A stretch of 64,000 nucleotides of DNA from Mariniflexile sp. TRM1-10 (lineage in GTDB: Bacteria > Bacteroidota > Bacteroidia > Flavobacteriales > Flavobacteriaceae), in NCBI RefSeq assembly GCF_003425985.1, contig NZ_CP022985.1:4510001-4574000 (forward strand), given 5' to 3'. The notes below the pieces were generated by a model. The model searched no databases. It was given only the letters and a program-made list of their open reading frames with translations, and was not told the DNA's origin. Below, piece by piece: positions 46,437-56,358 of the stretch. The position numbers and the translations under genes were made by a program. Every line of letters begins with the position of its first letter. Position 1 is the stretch's first letter.

Positions 46437-47149
46437 TGCAACTTTTCTATAACCCGAACATCACTGAAAACACGACGCAATTTTCTTTTGAAAAAGAAGA
46501 AAGCAAGCACATTGTAAAAGTGCTTCGGAAAAATACGGGCGATACCTTACATATTACAAATGGCAACGGTTGGCTATTTACTGCCGAAGTTGCCATTCCT
46601 AATATTAACAAATGTGTTGTAACGATTATCTCAAAATCCCAACAACCGAAACGGGATTACAGTTTGCATTTAGCCGTTGCACCAACCAAAATGAACGACC
46701 GCTACGAATGGTTTTTAGAAAAAGCCACCGAAATTGGCATTGATACCATCACCCCTATTATATGCGACCACAGCGAACGTAAAATAATTAAGCCCGAACG
46801 GTTTGAAAAAATTTTGCAATCGGCAACAAAACAATCGCTGAGTTGCTATATGCCAAAACTAAATGAGTCTATCAATTTCAAAGACTTTATTAAGCAAGAT
46901 TTTAATGGTGATTTATTTATTGCGCACTGCGAAGAAACCGATAGAAAATCGTTAAAGCAACAACTTAAACCCAAACAAAACATCACGATTTTAATTGGGC
47001 CCGAAGGCGATTTTAGCAGCAAAGAAATTGAAATGGCCCTAAAAAACAAGTTTATTCCCGTAACTTTGGGAGACACCAGGTTGCGAACTGAAACAGCAGC
47101 CATCGTGGCGTGTCATTCAGTAGCTTTTGTAAATGAGGTTTATGTTTAA
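46436..47149 (+). CDS. rsmE: 16S rRNA (uracil1498-N3)-methyltransferase
   Basis: The 237-residue SPOUT methyltransferase modifies U1498 in the decoding site of 16S rRNA. The knot motifs are clear: ILIGPEGDFSSKEIE near 180-194 and TLGDTRLRTETAAI near 204-217, following a PUA-like N-domain with KHIVKVLRKNTGD. Length is normal. Translationally coupled to the upstream parvulin gene (TAATG overlap). Confidence 0.95.
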   Translation: MQLFYNPNITENTTQFSFEKEESKHIVKVLRKNTGDTLHITNGNGWLFTAEVAIPNINKCVVTIISKSQQPKRDYSLHLAVAPTKMNDRYEWFLEKATEIGIDTITPIICDHSERKIIKPERFEKILQSATKQSLSCYMPKLNESINFKDFIKQDFNGDLFIAHCEETDRKSLKQQLKPKQNITILIGPEGDFSSKEIEMALKNKFIPVTLGDTRLRTETAAIVACHSVAFVNEVYV

Positions 47150-47204
47150 TTTTAACTATTTTGTCAACTTTATGGGAAAGTCAATTCATATTTGCCTCTT
47201 ATTT

Positions 47205-47240
47205 TTGGTCTTGGGTCTTGGGTATTGGGTCTTGGGTGTC
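47205..47240 (+). repeat. Short imperfect tandem repeat (TTGGGTC units)
   Basis: The word TTGGGTC or TTGGGTA is repeated about five times with 7 base spacing. The surrounding region 47150-47380 also holds a fragment of the dispersed CTTGTCGAA repeat near 47337 and no credible gene; a 67-codon frame covers this low-complexity sequence. Confidence 0.6.
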
Positions 47241-47380
47241 ATTTTTACACGCGAGGATAATTATTCAGGGTGTTCAAAACCTGTACTGAGTATTAGCAAG
47301 ATGCAAAATATATTTTGCAAAGAAGGTAGTAAATGAAGCTTGTCGAAACATAGCCAAATTAAAACAATAAAAATTAGCAG

Positions 47381-48025
47381 ATGAAAAAGGGCATCATACT
47401 TTTAACTTTTAACTTTCTACTTTTAACTTTATCTGCGCAAGAAATAGCAGTGGTAAAATACAAAGGTGGTGGTGATTGGTATGCCAACCCGACTGCTTTA
47501 CCCAACTTAATAGCGTTTTGCAATACGAACATCAACACAAAAATAAACCCAAAACCACAAGATGTAGAAGTGGGAAGCTCGGATATTTTTCAGTTTCCTT
47601 TTTTACACATGACAGGACATGGGAATGTGTTTTTTAGTGAAACCGATGCCGAAAACCTCCGTAACTATTTAATTTCCGGAGGCTTCTTACATATTGATGA
47701 TAATTACGGGATGCGACCCTATATTACCAAAGAACTTAAAAAAGTATTTCCAGATAAGGAATTAATAGAGCTTCCTTCAAACCACGAAATTTTTAATACT
47801 GCTTATAAATTTCCAAACGGATTGCCTAAAATACATGAACATGACGGTAAACGTCCGCAGGCTTTTGGTATGTATGTTGAAGACCGATTGGTGTTGTTAT
47901 TTACTTTTGAAAGCGACTTGGGCGATGGTTGGGAAAACCCCGAGGTGCATAACGATCCCGCCGATGTAAGAGAAAAAGCCTTGAAAATGGGTGCAAATAT
48001 TGTTAAATATGCGTTTGAACATTGA
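47381..48025 (+). CDS. DUF4159 domain-containing exported protein
   Basis: The 214-residue protein has a signal peptide ending LSAQ. It fits the DUF4159 family: KYKGGGDWYANPTALPNLIAF near 27-46, FPFLHMTGHGNVFFSE near 76-90, LRNYLISGGFLHIDDNYGMRPYI near 95-117, and a NPEVHNDPADVREKALKMGANI end. The GGFLHIDD segment is the family hallmark, with a GATase-like fold. Role not known to me. Stands between rsmE and the TrmH-family gene on the same strand. Confidence 0.88.
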   Translation: MKKGIILLTFNFLLLTLSAQEIAVVKYKGGGDWYANPTALPNLIAFCNTNINTKINPKPQDVEVGSSDIFQFPFLHMTGHGNVFFSETDAENLRNYLISGGFLHIDDNYGMRPYITKELKKVFPDKELIELPSNHEIFNTAYKFPNGLPKIHEHDGKRPQAFGMYVEDRLVLLFTFESDLGDGWENPEVHNDPADVREKALKMGANIVKYAFEH

Positions 48026-48133
48026 GAGTTGATTTAAAAATTGCGATTTACGATTCTCACAAAGCCGCTAAAAAAACAATAATTACTGAATACTGATTAC
48101 TGATTACTGCTACTGAAAACTGCCAACTAAAAA

Positions 48134-48634
48134 ATGCAACTAACCCACTACAATACCAACTTTAAAAAACGTAAATTTCCAATAACACTGGTGTGTGATA
48201 ACGTTACCAATGCGCCAAACATTGGCAGTTTATTTAGAATTGCCGATGCTTTCGGGGTTGAAAAACTCATACTTTGTGGTGCTGGTATTTCTTTAGGACG
48301 AAAAATAACAAAAACATCTAGGGCTGCCGAAAAAGTGGTGGATTTTGAAATTTGCGAATCGGCTTCAAAAGTGGTTAAAGATTTAAAGGCAGCAAATTAT
48401 CAAATGATATCGCTCGAAATCACATCTACAAGTAAACCGCTTCATACATTGAAATTTTCAACAGAAAAACCCATTGCACTCGTTATTGGTGATGAAAATT
48501 TTGGGGTTTCAGAAGCTATTCTAAATATTTCAGATCTTGTTGTTCATATTGATATGTTCGGACTAAATAGCAGTATGAATGTGGTTCAGGCTACCAATAT
48601 TGCTTTATACGAAATAACGAAACAGTTTATTTAA
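48134..48634 (+). CDS. TrmH/SpoU-family RNA methyltransferase
   Basis: The 166-residue protein has the SpoU/TrmH knot motifs: NAPNIGSLFRIADAFGVEKLIL near 26-47, LVIGDENFGVSE near 120-131, and IDMFGLNSSMNVVQATNIALYE near 139-160 (the usual PMxGxxxSLNVxxAxxI shape). It should 2'-O-methylate a ribose in tRNA or rRNA; the site cannot be told. It lacks the N-terminal substrate domain of longer members. Its last 8 bases overlap the convergent rubredoxin-domain gene. Confidence 0.9.
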   Translation: MQLTHYNTNFKKRKFPITLVCDNVTNAPNIGSLFRIADAFGVEKLILCGAGISLGRKITKTSRAAEKVVDFEICESASKVVKDLKAANYQMISLEITSTSKPLHTLKFSTEKPIALVIGDENFGVSEAILNISDLVVHIDMFGLNSSMNVVQATNIALYEITKQFI

Positions 48635-50054
48635 CCAAAACCTTCTTCTCAAAATTGCTTTTTGGTGCCTCACAAAGTGAACATTCATAAGTTTCTGGAA
48701 GACTTTCAAAAGAAGTATTTGGAGGGATGTTTTGAGTAATATCACCGTAAACCTCGTTATAAACCGTTAAGCAATCTTTACATTGATATACTTCTTCTTC
48801 AATACTTTCTTTCTTTACATCTTTTATAGATACCTCTTCGCGTTCAGTTCCTAATTGATCAAAATACAACTGACTCAATTCCATTAACAGTCCCGGTAAT
48901 TCCACTTTATCAATATCTTGCACATGCATGATGTAGTCGCGCGTATTAGGGTCGAAATTTTTAGCGTATAATAAGTTGTAGGTATCACGAATTGTAAAAC
49001 CATTTAACGCTTCGGGTTGCTTGTTCTTTTCGATAACAACCGATGTAAAATAATAGGCATTACTGGCATAATTGGTGAGTCCGAATGTTAAACCATAGGT
49101 ACTAATATCGTTCTGGTCGAAATTTGTAACCAAGTATTTTTTTAGGCTTAAAGCATCTTTATCATTCACTGGCAAATGCCAATTTAGTTCGAGCATGGAA
49201 TGGCGTACATTGATACCAAATTTACCCAAAAATTTCTCCCATTGTAATTTAGCTTGCACTGGAATCCCCTTAACAATAAAGGATTTCCAAGGGGTTATGG
49301 ATATTTTTCCTATTTTGTTTTCGGCACATAGATCACACATGGCTTTTAAGAAAGAGAGATCGTATAGGTTGTTACGCCAATACAGCCCTAACCAATATTT
49401 GTCACCTATTCTATTCATACCTTCATAGTAAGGAAACGGGTAAAATGGCACTTCTAATGGATAATCCACGGTTCTGTTATTGGTGTCTATCGCATCGCTA
49501 ACCAACTCGAAAATGGTTTCAATAGTTTCTGGTTCTTCCTGTAACATATTTTCAATAGCCAACTCCACCTTATCTAAATCCCAACTATAAATAAGTGCTG
49601 GGTACATCACTGTTTTTTTCCATTCTGGAAGTCTGATGTATAAATACCAATAGTCTTCATGCTCGGAAGCTATAAAATTGATATGCCCGGTAAACAACGG
49701 CACTAAACGCTGTTTGGGATCGGTTATATTAACCCGTAATTTTAATTCGTGTTTAAATTGCTCTAAAACATATAAATACCTATCACTAGTAAGCCATGAC
49801 GTACTTGGGAAAATATCTGACGACACATAAGATGACACGATGTTTTCAATACGCTCATGATTTGGCGCCACAATTTGTAGTTTATTGAAAGTCTTTAGTT
49901 TTTCTTTATCTATAGGTTCGGGAAAAATAATATCCTGTCTGGAGCCAAACGAAATAGCGCTTAAGCCCAAACTTTCGGCAGCTTCACAAATATACTTTAA
50001 CTCACCTGGAGATAGTACACCGCCATTTACTATCAATCTATACGATTCGCTCAT
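48627..50054 (-). CDS. Rubredoxin-domain protein related to nitrite/sulfite reductases
   Basis: The 475-residue protein has a C-terminal rubredoxin-like domain (about 428-468) with CKDCLTVYNE and CSLCEAPKSNF providing the two CxxC iron ligand pairs. The preceding part resembles ferredoxin-like half domains of nitrite/sulfite reductases (GGVLSPGELKYICEAAESLGL; FGSRQDIIFP) but has no siroheme-cluster Cys motif. It probably carries electrons for the nitrate reductase, whose stop overlaps its start by 4 bp (ATGA), showing translational coupling. Function is inferred from this context. Confidence 0.75.
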   Translation of the reverse strand: MSESYRLIVNGGVLSPGELKYICEAAESLGLSAISFGSRQDIIFPEPIDKEKLKTFNKLQIVAPNHERIENIVSSYVSSDIFPSTSWLTSDRYLYVLEQFKHELKLRVNITDPKQRLVPLFTGHINFIASEHEDYWYLYIRLPEWKKTVMYPALIYSWDLDKVELAIENMLQEEPETIETIFELVSDAIDTNNRTVDYPLEVPFYPFPYYEGMNRIGDKYWLGLYWRNNLYDLSFLKAMCDLCAENKIGKISITPWKSFIVKGIPVQAKLQWEKFLGKFGINVRHSMLELNWHLPVNDKDALSLKKYLVTNFDQNDISTYGLTFGLTNYASNAYYFTSVVIEKNKQPEALNGFTIRDTYNLLYAKNFDPNTRDYIMHVQDIDKVELPGLLMELSQLYFDQLGTEREEVSIKDVKKESIEEEVYQCKDCLTVYNEVYGDITQNIPPNTSFESLPETYECSLCEAPKSNFEKKVLVK

Positions 50055-53000
50055 GCTAATATCTTTGTGTTGTTAAGAATTTCCCTAACCTCTGTTTTAC
50101 AACTTCCACAGCCTAAACCTGCGCCTGTTTTATTACATAGCTCAGTAAAGTTTGTACAGCCTCCTTTTATAGCTTCTTCAATATTACCCGCACCTACCTG
50201 ACTACAAGAACACACTAACTTACCTAAAACTGGCACGGTGTTGGAAGCCCCCCGTAATAAGGTGTTACGTTTGTCGGACATTTCGATTTTGCTTTCAATC
50301 ATAGTTTTAAATTCGGCAAATTCGTTTTTGTCGCCCATTAAAACCGCACCTATTAACAAATCGTCTTTTACGATACACTTTTTATAGTAGCGTTTTGATA
50401 TATCTGTGAAAATAACTTCTTCGTACGAATCGTCATTTTCAGGGACATCTATATTACCAATACTACACAAGTTTAGGTCGTTGAATTTTAAAATATTCAT
50501 TAAAACCGAACCGTTATAAGCACAACTAACATCGCCTGCAATAAAGTTTGCTAAAATATTGGCTTGCTCTTCGGCTGCCGATGTGATTCCGAATAACTGA
50601 TTGTTAAATTCGGCAATTTCACCAATGGCAAAAATATCTGGGTTAGACGATTGTAAATGCTGGTTTACCTTCACCCCGCGACTGCAAACAAGACCGTTTT
50701 CCCTAGCAATTTCAATATTTGGAATGGTACCAATAGCATATACAATGGCATTGGCGGTTATAAACTTACCACTCTTAAGCGTAATGTTTAATTCACCTGT
50801 ATCTTCATCATCAAACACCGTACTCACCTCGTTATCAAAATATATTTGAATACCACGTTCTTGTACATCTAAAGCTAATAATTTACTGGAAACCATGTCT
50901 AATTGACGTTCCATTAACCTTGATGCACGCTGAATGATGGTCATCTTTACGTTTTTGTGCTTCATGGCTGCTGCCAACTCCAAGCCTAATAACCCCCCAC
51001 CAACAATAACCACATGTTGCTCTTCTGGAGGCAAACCTGTAGCATCTAAATAGGCTTTAAAACTATCGGCATCACTTTTATTACGCATGGTAAAACGCCC
51101 CGGTAAATCTATTTGAACATCTTTAGGAATGAACGCACGACTACCTGTAGCCAAAATAAGTTTATTGAATGTATGTTGGTCACCGTTAGTGTCTGTAACT
51201 ATTTTATTATCGGAATCAATGTCCTTAATAGACGTTTCAGGATACACCTTAATATTCAACTTGCTTAATTCTTTCTGTTTTATTTTAAGAAGTTGTTCCC
51301 AACTTAATTCTTCGGTGACATACTCAGGAAGCAATACCCTATTATAGAATAAATTAGGCTCTTTTGAAAATACATGGATTTCATCAACTTCATTATACTC
51401 TCTATAATTTTGAACAAACCTAAATGCCGCAGCTCCTGCCCCAACAATTATTATTTTTTCAACAGGTTTTTTATATTTTGAAACCGATACACGCGTGAAT
51501 TTAAAATCAGGTTCTTTTGATGTAGGATCGATGTGCGTGTTGGTTAAATTGTTGGCTCTATTTAAATCACTTTGCAACTGTTTTCCCCAGTGCATTGGTA
51601 AAAACACACAGCCTTTTACAATGTTATCGGTAACTTTTGCCCGCACACGAACGGTACCGTTTTCACTTTTAATTTCGGTAATATCGCCATCTTTAACTTT
51701 ATATAAATAGGCATCAACAGGATTAATTTCTAAAACAGGTGTTGGGTAATGTGTTTTTAAACGTGATACTTTTCCTGTTTTGGTCATGGTATGCCATTGG
51801 TCGCGCACCCTACCTGTAGTTAAAACTAACGGATAGGTTTCGTTAGGCTGTAGCGATGTGTTTTCAATACTGGTCGCTACGTTAAAAATAGCTTTTTGCG
51901 ATGGGGTATAGAATTTTTTATCTTGAAAAAGCCTAGGCGTTCCAGCATGTCTGTATTCCGGTACTGGCCATTGGAACGTGCCTTCGTTCTTTAATCTATC
52001 ATAATTTAGAAAGGACACATCTATTTTTGTGCCTTTAGTCATCGAACTATATTCGTCGTAAATTTCTTCTGTACTATTAAAGTTAAATCCACGGAACCCC
52101 ATTCTCTGTGCAAAATCACAGAAAATTTCAACATCGGGTCTGGCTTCACCCGGCGCATTGATTTCTTTTGGTAAATAAGATATACGGCGCTCAGAATTCG
52201 TCATGGTACCTTCTTTTTCCAACCAACCGGCAGCAGGAAGTACTAAATCGGCATAAGAAACCGTATCAGATTTATGTGAAATATCTTGAACCACTACAAA
52301 CTTGGCGTTTTTCATGGCACGTTCAATACGATGTGTATTTGGTAAGCTTACCAACGGATTGGTACAAGCGATCCAAATAGCTTTTAATTTTCCAGATTCT
52401 AAAGCATCAAACATTTCGGTTGCTGTTAGACCTGGCTTTGGTGAAATTTTGTCCACACCCCAAAACTGGGCGACTTCCCTACGGTGTTCTTCATTCATTA
52501 AATCTTTGTGCACTGCCAAAAGATTTGCCATACCACCTACCTCACGACCACCCATGGCATTAGGCTGCCCTGTTAACGAAAACGGTCCCGAACCTGGTTT
52601 ACCGACTTGCCCTGTTATAAGCGATAAGTTTAATAAGGCTGTATTTTTATCGGTGCCTACCACACTTTGGTTAAGCCCCATGGCCCACATACTTATAAAG
52701 CCTTTTGAAAGTCCTATAATATCGGCAGCTTTTCTAATATCTGTTTCTGGAACACCGCATATTTTGGATGCATCTTTAATAGACGTTGAAAATATTTGCT
52801 CTTTATAAGCTGTAAATCCTTCGGTATGGTTTTTTATAAAATCGTCGTCTATTAAACCTCTTTTAAACAAGCATCTCGCGATGGCATTGTAAAGAATAAC
52901 ATCGGTTCCAGGGATTAATTGAAGGTGTAAATCGGCGAAATTTGCTGAATCTGTTTTACGAGGATCGACAACAATAATTTTAACATCGGGATTTTTCTCT

Positions 53001-53572
53001 TTATGCTGCTCAATACGTCTGAAAAGTATGGGATGGCACCAGGCAGGGTTTGCGCCTGTAATTAAGAAACAATCAGCCAACTCAATATCTTCATACGACA
53101 CGGGAACACTATCTTCACCAAAGGTTTTTTTATATCCTACCACTGCAGAACTCATACATAACCGTGAGTTGGTATCGATATTATTGGTTCCTAAAAAGCC
53201 TTTTGTTAGTTTGTTGGCAATATAATATTCTTCGGTCAAACTTTGTCCGGACACATAAAACGCCACGCTATCTGGACCATGTTTTTTTATAATAGATTTA
53301 AATACGCTTGCTGCTCTATCTAAAGCATCGTCCCAACTAACGCGCTCGCGAGGGTGTGAACGGCTCCAACGCATTTCTGGATATAAAATTCTATCGGAAG
53401 TATCGTTAACTACGTAATGCAAATTCATGCCTTTAGAGCAAAGCATGCCTCTGTTTACAGGGTGGTCTTTATCGCCTTCAACAAAAACCCGATCGTTATT
53501 ATCTTTTTTAACGATAATACCACAACCAACCCCACAATACGAACACGTTGTTTTTACTTCCTTTTTTAACAT
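50051..53572 (-). CDS. Assimilatory nitrate reductase fused to a flavin and a BFD iron-sulfur domain
   Basis: The 1173-residue protein joins three modules. The first (1-690) is a NasA/NapA-type molybdopterin oxidoreductase: 4Fe-4S ligands TCSYCGVGC near 9-17 and LCSKG near 45, then a molybdopterin dinucleotide domain to about 690. The second (about 700-1080) is a NirB-like NAD(P)/FAD oxidoreductase with VGAGAAAF and IVGGGLLGLELA. The third (about 1120-1165) is a BFD-type [2Fe-2S] domain, CSCSQ...CGSCKTEV. It would reduce nitrate to nitrite in the cytoplasm. Fused forms are known among assimilatory nitrate reductases. It lies between narK and its rubredoxin partner. Confidence 0.9.
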   Translation of the reverse strand: MLKKEVKTTCSYCGVGCGIIVKKDNNDRVFVEGDKDHPVNRGMLCSKGMNLHYVVNDTSDRILYPEMRWSRSHPRERVSWDDALDRAASVFKSIIKKHGPDSVAFYVSGQSLTEEYYIANKLTKGFLGTNNIDTNSRLCMSSAVVGYKKTFGEDSVPVSYEDIELADCFLITGANPAWCHPILFRRIEQHKEKNPDVKIIVVDPRKTDSANFADLHLQLIPGTDVILYNAIARCLFKRGLIDDDFIKNHTEGFTAYKEQIFSTSIKDASKICGVPETDIRKAADIIGLSKGFISMWAMGLNQSVVGTDKNTALLNLSLITGQVGKPGSGPFSLTGQPNAMGGREVGGMANLLAVHKDLMNEEHRREVAQFWGVDKISPKPGLTATEMFDALESGKLKAIWIACTNPLVSLPNTHRIERAMKNAKFVVVQDISHKSDTVSYADLVLPAAGWLEKEGTMTNSERRISYLPKEINAPGEARPDVEIFCDFAQRMGFRGFNFNSTEEIYDEYSSMTKGTKIDVSFLNYDRLKNEGTFQWPVPEYRHAGTPRLFQDKKFYTPSQKAIFNVATSIENTSLQPNETYPLVLTTGRVRDQWHTMTKTGKVSRLKTHYPTPVLEINPVDAYLYKVKDGDITEIKSENGTVRVRAKVTDNIVKGCVFLPMHWGKQLQSDLNRANNLTNTHIDPTSKEPDFKFTRVSVSKYKKPVEKIIIVGAGAAAFRFVQNYREYNEVDEIHVFSKEPNLFYNRVLLPEYVTEELSWEQLLKIKQKELSKLNIKVYPETSIKDIDSDNKIVTDTNGDQHTFNKLILATGSRAFIPKDVQIDLPGRFTMRNKSDADSFKAYLDATGLPPEEQHVVIVGGGLLGLELAAAMKHKNVKMTIIQRASRLMERQLDMVSSKLLALDVQERGIQIYFDNEVSTVFDDEDTGELNITLKSGKFITANAIVYAIGTIPNIEIARENGLVCSRGVKVNQHLQSSNPDIFAIGEIAEFNNQLFGITSAAEEQANILANFIAGDVSCAYNGSVLMNILKFNDLNLCSIGNIDVPENDDSYEEVIFTDISKRYYKKCIVKDDLLIGAVLMGDKNEFAEFKTMIESKIEMSDKRNTLLRGASNTVPVLGKLVCSCSQVGAGNIEEAIKGGCTNFTELCNKTGAGLGCGSCKTEVREILNNTKILA

Positions 53573-53691
53573 TTACACTAGCGTTTTAATACGAATTAAG
53601 GCAATTTAATAACACCAAACAAGCTACCAATCTATTATTACAAATACAATAAAAAGGGTATTTGATTTTTAAAGATATGCAAAATATGAGA

Positions 53692-55119
53692 CTAATAATC
53701 TGCTTTTACGGGAATCAATTCATTAGCTGTTTCACTTAAATCTATGTCAGCTACTTTTTCTTCTTTAGTAGAAAAACGAATAGCCAGAGCAAGGACTCCT
53801 GATAAAATAACGATAAAACCAATTATGAAGTACCCACTAGAAACAGCACTTGATGCAGCAGCAGATTGTGCCGATTTTACAAATTCATCTCCCAAACCTT
53901 GGTTTGCAACAATAGCTGCTTTTTCTGCTGCTGCCGATTTAGATTTCAATAATAATGCGGCTAAAAAAGCACCCACATTTCCACCTGCACCTACAATACC
54001 AGAAACAGAACCTATGGCTTTTTTATTAATGAACGGTACTACCGAAAACGTCGCACCTTCTGCCATTTGAACTGTTAAACTAAACAATATTAAGAATATA
54101 ATACCTACAACAATACTTGTGGTTGTTGAAAAAGTTACCAACATAATTCCTTCCAACGACAGTATAACAGAAAGAAACAGTACACGACCTCTTAAGCCTT
54201 TAAGTTTTCCGAATTTATCGCCAAAAAAGCCGCCCAGTGTACGTGCAAAAATATTCATCAAGGCAAAAGACAATACAAAATTCCCTGCGGTAACACGCTC
54301 TAATTGAAACGTGTTTTGAAGGTAATCATCCATGGTACCATATACGGTAAGCTCTATACCAAAACATGCAGCATAAACAATAAAAAGTATCCAAGTTCTA
54401 TAATCTTTAATCACAGTTAAAAACCCAACCTGATCTTTTTTAGTAGTCACCATTTTTCCTGAAGCTCTTAAATCCTTAAAGTTACCTTCAGGAGTATCTT
54501 GTGTGAAAAAGTAATATACCAAACCCATTAAAAAACAAACCACACCCGCAATAACCATTGAATATCTCCAAGCATCGGCATCGGCAACTCCAAAACTCAC
54601 CACCGCAGCAGCAATTAATGGCATCCCTAAACGGTTGGCGCCACCACCTAAATTACCCCATCCTGCAGATGTTGCATTGGCAGTTCCCACCACATTTGAG
54701 GCAAACATTAAAGAGGTATGTACTTGCGTAATAACGAATGAAGCACCAATAAAACCTATAAACAATCTACAAATTAAAAACTGAAGAGGTGTTTGTACTA
54801 AACCACATGCAATAACAGGAATGGCGCCTAAAATCAAAAGGGCCGTGTAACATAAACGTGGTCCATATTTATCACATAATTTGCCGATAAGTAATCGAGC
54901 AAATACGGTACCTGTAACTGCTAAAATGATAGAGTTCCATTTTTGTGTTGGTGTTAAACCCAAATCTTTTACCACATCTGGCATAAAAGGAACGATACCA
55001 AACCATGCGAAAAAGCACATGAAGAACGATATGGACGTTATCCAAAATGTGCGTGTTGGAATCGATTTAAAATTGAATAAATTTAATTTTGTAGCCTTAA
55101 GTGATTCTGAATTTTTCAT
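53692..55119 (-). CDS. narK: Nitrate/nitrite transporter, NarK type (MFS)
   Basis: The 475-residue protein has about 12 membrane segments and both nitrate signature motifs of the NNP family: GWGNLGGGANRLGMPLI near 145-161 and SGIVGAGGNVGAFLA near 370-384. FLICRLFIGFIGASF is also typical. It should import nitrate for the reductase encoded 120 bp downstream. Its own promoter lies just upstream with a large palindrome over the -33 position. Confidence 0.95.
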   Translation of the reverse strand: MKNSESLKATKLNLFNFKSIPTRTFWITSISFFMCFFAWFGIVPFMPDVVKDLGLTPTQKWNSIILAVTGTVFARLLIGKLCDKYGPRLCYTALLILGAIPVIACGLVQTPLQFLICRLFIGFIGASFVITQVHTSLMFASNVVGTANATSAGWGNLGGGANRLGMPLIAAAVVSFGVADADAWRYSMVIAGVVCFLMGLVYYFFTQDTPEGNFKDLRASGKMVTTKKDQVGFLTVIKDYRTWILFIVYAACFGIELTVYGTMDDYLQNTFQLERVTAGNFVLSFALMNIFARTLGGFFGDKFGKLKGLRGRVLFLSVILSLEGIMLVTFSTTTSIVVGIIFLILFSLTVQMAEGATFSVVPFINKKAIGSVSGIVGAGGNVGAFLAALLLKSKSAAAEKAAIVANQGLGDEFVKSAQSAAASSAVSSGYFIIGFIVILSGVLALAIRFSTKEEKVADIDLSETANELIPVKADY

Positions 55120-55140
55120 GATAATTACTTTTTATACGTA

Positions 55141-55186
55141 CAAAAATAAGTATAAATACGTAATTTATGAAATATAAATTACGTAT
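55141..55186 (-). promoter_or_regulatory. narK promoter with 13 bp perfect inverted repeat operator
   Basis: On the minus strand the -7 element TATTTTTG is read at 55141-55148. Upstream of it, ATACGTAATTTAT (55156-55168) and ATAAATTACGTAT (55174-55186) form a perfect 13 bp inverted repeat with a 5-base spacer, covering the -33 position. TACGTAATTTA recurs at the nirB promoter. The layout suggests an activator-dependent promoter controlled by a dimeric regulator. Confidence 0.65.
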
Positions 55187-55675
55187 TATATAATAAATGC
55201 AGTATTGGTAATTATTAAAATGGCTTTTTGTGAATCTATTAAAAAATAAAAGAATAAAATAAAAGATTATCTATAATTGGCAATGAAAACGAAAGCTTAA
55301 ATACTTCAAATTGCTATAAAATCAACAAATGAATAAGTAATTTCTAAGAAAGTTATACCGTTTTGATCTTTGAAATTATTGTAAAATAAATCACAATAAC
55401 TTAGAATTGTCAGATTAGAATACGTAGAAAATATTCTAAAGACTGTAAAAATTCAGCTTATGTTTTTTAATCTAGTACATGACAAAAATTAAAGAGTGTC
55501 ATATTAAGGTTTTATTCTAAAAAAGCAATCTAAAATAACATTTAGTTTGTCAGACAGCTTGTCGAAGTCCTAATTTTAAAGAACGTCATTGGCAGCCGCC
55601 TTTCGGTTGTGCTCAAGATAAAAGTGTAGCTTACGAAAGGCTCAAACTGACATTTTTAAATAAAAAATGAAGAAA
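55187..55675. repeat. Intergenic region with a dispersed repeat (about 55480-55660)
   Basis: From about 55480 the sequence TAGTACATGACAAAA starts a stretch similar to 20762 onward, and TTTATTCTAAAAAAGCAATC followed by TGTCAGACAGCTTGTCGAAG and TCCTAATTTTAAAGAACG is similar to 63430-63510. TTTCGGTTGTGCTCAAGATA is also shared in part with 20865. No gene is seen in the 490 bp. Confidence 0.6.
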
Positions 55676-56338
55676 TTAAACCAAATCAAATTCCTTGGCC
55701 TTATTACTTAGTTCCATAAGGTTTTTAACGTCTAGTTTTTTCATTAAATTAAAACGGTGTACTTCGGCAGTACGCTTACTTATTTGAAGTTCTTCGGCAA
55801 TATCTTTATTGTTTTTTAGCTGTAGAACAAGATTTAAAATCTGTTTTTCTCTTTTAGTAAGGTTGAATGGATCCGCTATTGGTTTTTCTTCCACAGTCGT
55901 AGTGGTGGTATTTCCATTCACAAAATTATTCATGATGATCGCCGAAATATCTCCAGTAAAATACTTTCCTCCAGAAGCAACTTTATGCAACGCTTTTAAA
56001 AATTCTTCTTTACTTGCTCCTTTAAGCAAATAACCATCGGCACCTGCCTGAATGGCTTTAACTACGTATTCTTCTGAATCATGCATGGAAAGCACCAGCG
56101 TTCTAACATCAGAATATCTTTTATTAATCTCCTTAACAACCTCAATACCATTAAGTTCTGGCATACGAATATCTACTATCAACAAATGGGGCTTGTGCTT
56201 TTTTATTACCTCAAGAGCTTCCAAGCCGTTAGAAGCTTCATCTATAACTTGAATACCTTCTTGGTCTTCTAAAAGCGCCTTAATACCGTCTCTTACCAGT
56301 ACGTGGTCATCTGCTAAAACTACATTTATAATATTCAT
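55676..56338 (-). CDS. NarL/FixJ-family response regulator
   Basis: The 220-residue protein has a receiver domain with the phosphorylated Asp in LLIVDIRMPELNG near residue 55, Lys in YLLKGAS near 106, and a C-terminal LuxR-type helix-turn-helix (LTKREKQILNLV ... ISKRTAEVHRFNLMKKL) near 153-200. With the NarX-like kinase encoded just upstream it should form a nitrate/nitrite-responsive pair that switches on narK and nas/nir genes. Two tandem 19-codon ORFs lie in its leader. Confidence 0.92.
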   Translation of the reverse strand: MNIINVVLADDHVLVRDGIKALLEDQEGIQVIDEASNGLEALEVIKKHKPHLLIVDIRMPELNGIEVVKEINKRYSDVRTLVLSMHDSEEYVVKAIQAGADGYLLKGASKEEFLKALHKVASGGKYFTGDISAIIMNNFVNGNTTTTTVEEKPIADPFNLTKREKQILNLVLQLKNNKDIAEELQISKRTAEVHRFNLMKKLDVKNLMELSNKAKEFDLV

Positions 56339-56358
56339 CTGCTTTTATTATTTATTTT

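Noticed and set aside
47133..47336. 67-codon plus-strand frame after rsmE
   Set aside because: It starts inside rsmE and its middle (LVLGLGYWVLGV) is just the translated TTGGGTC tandem repeat.
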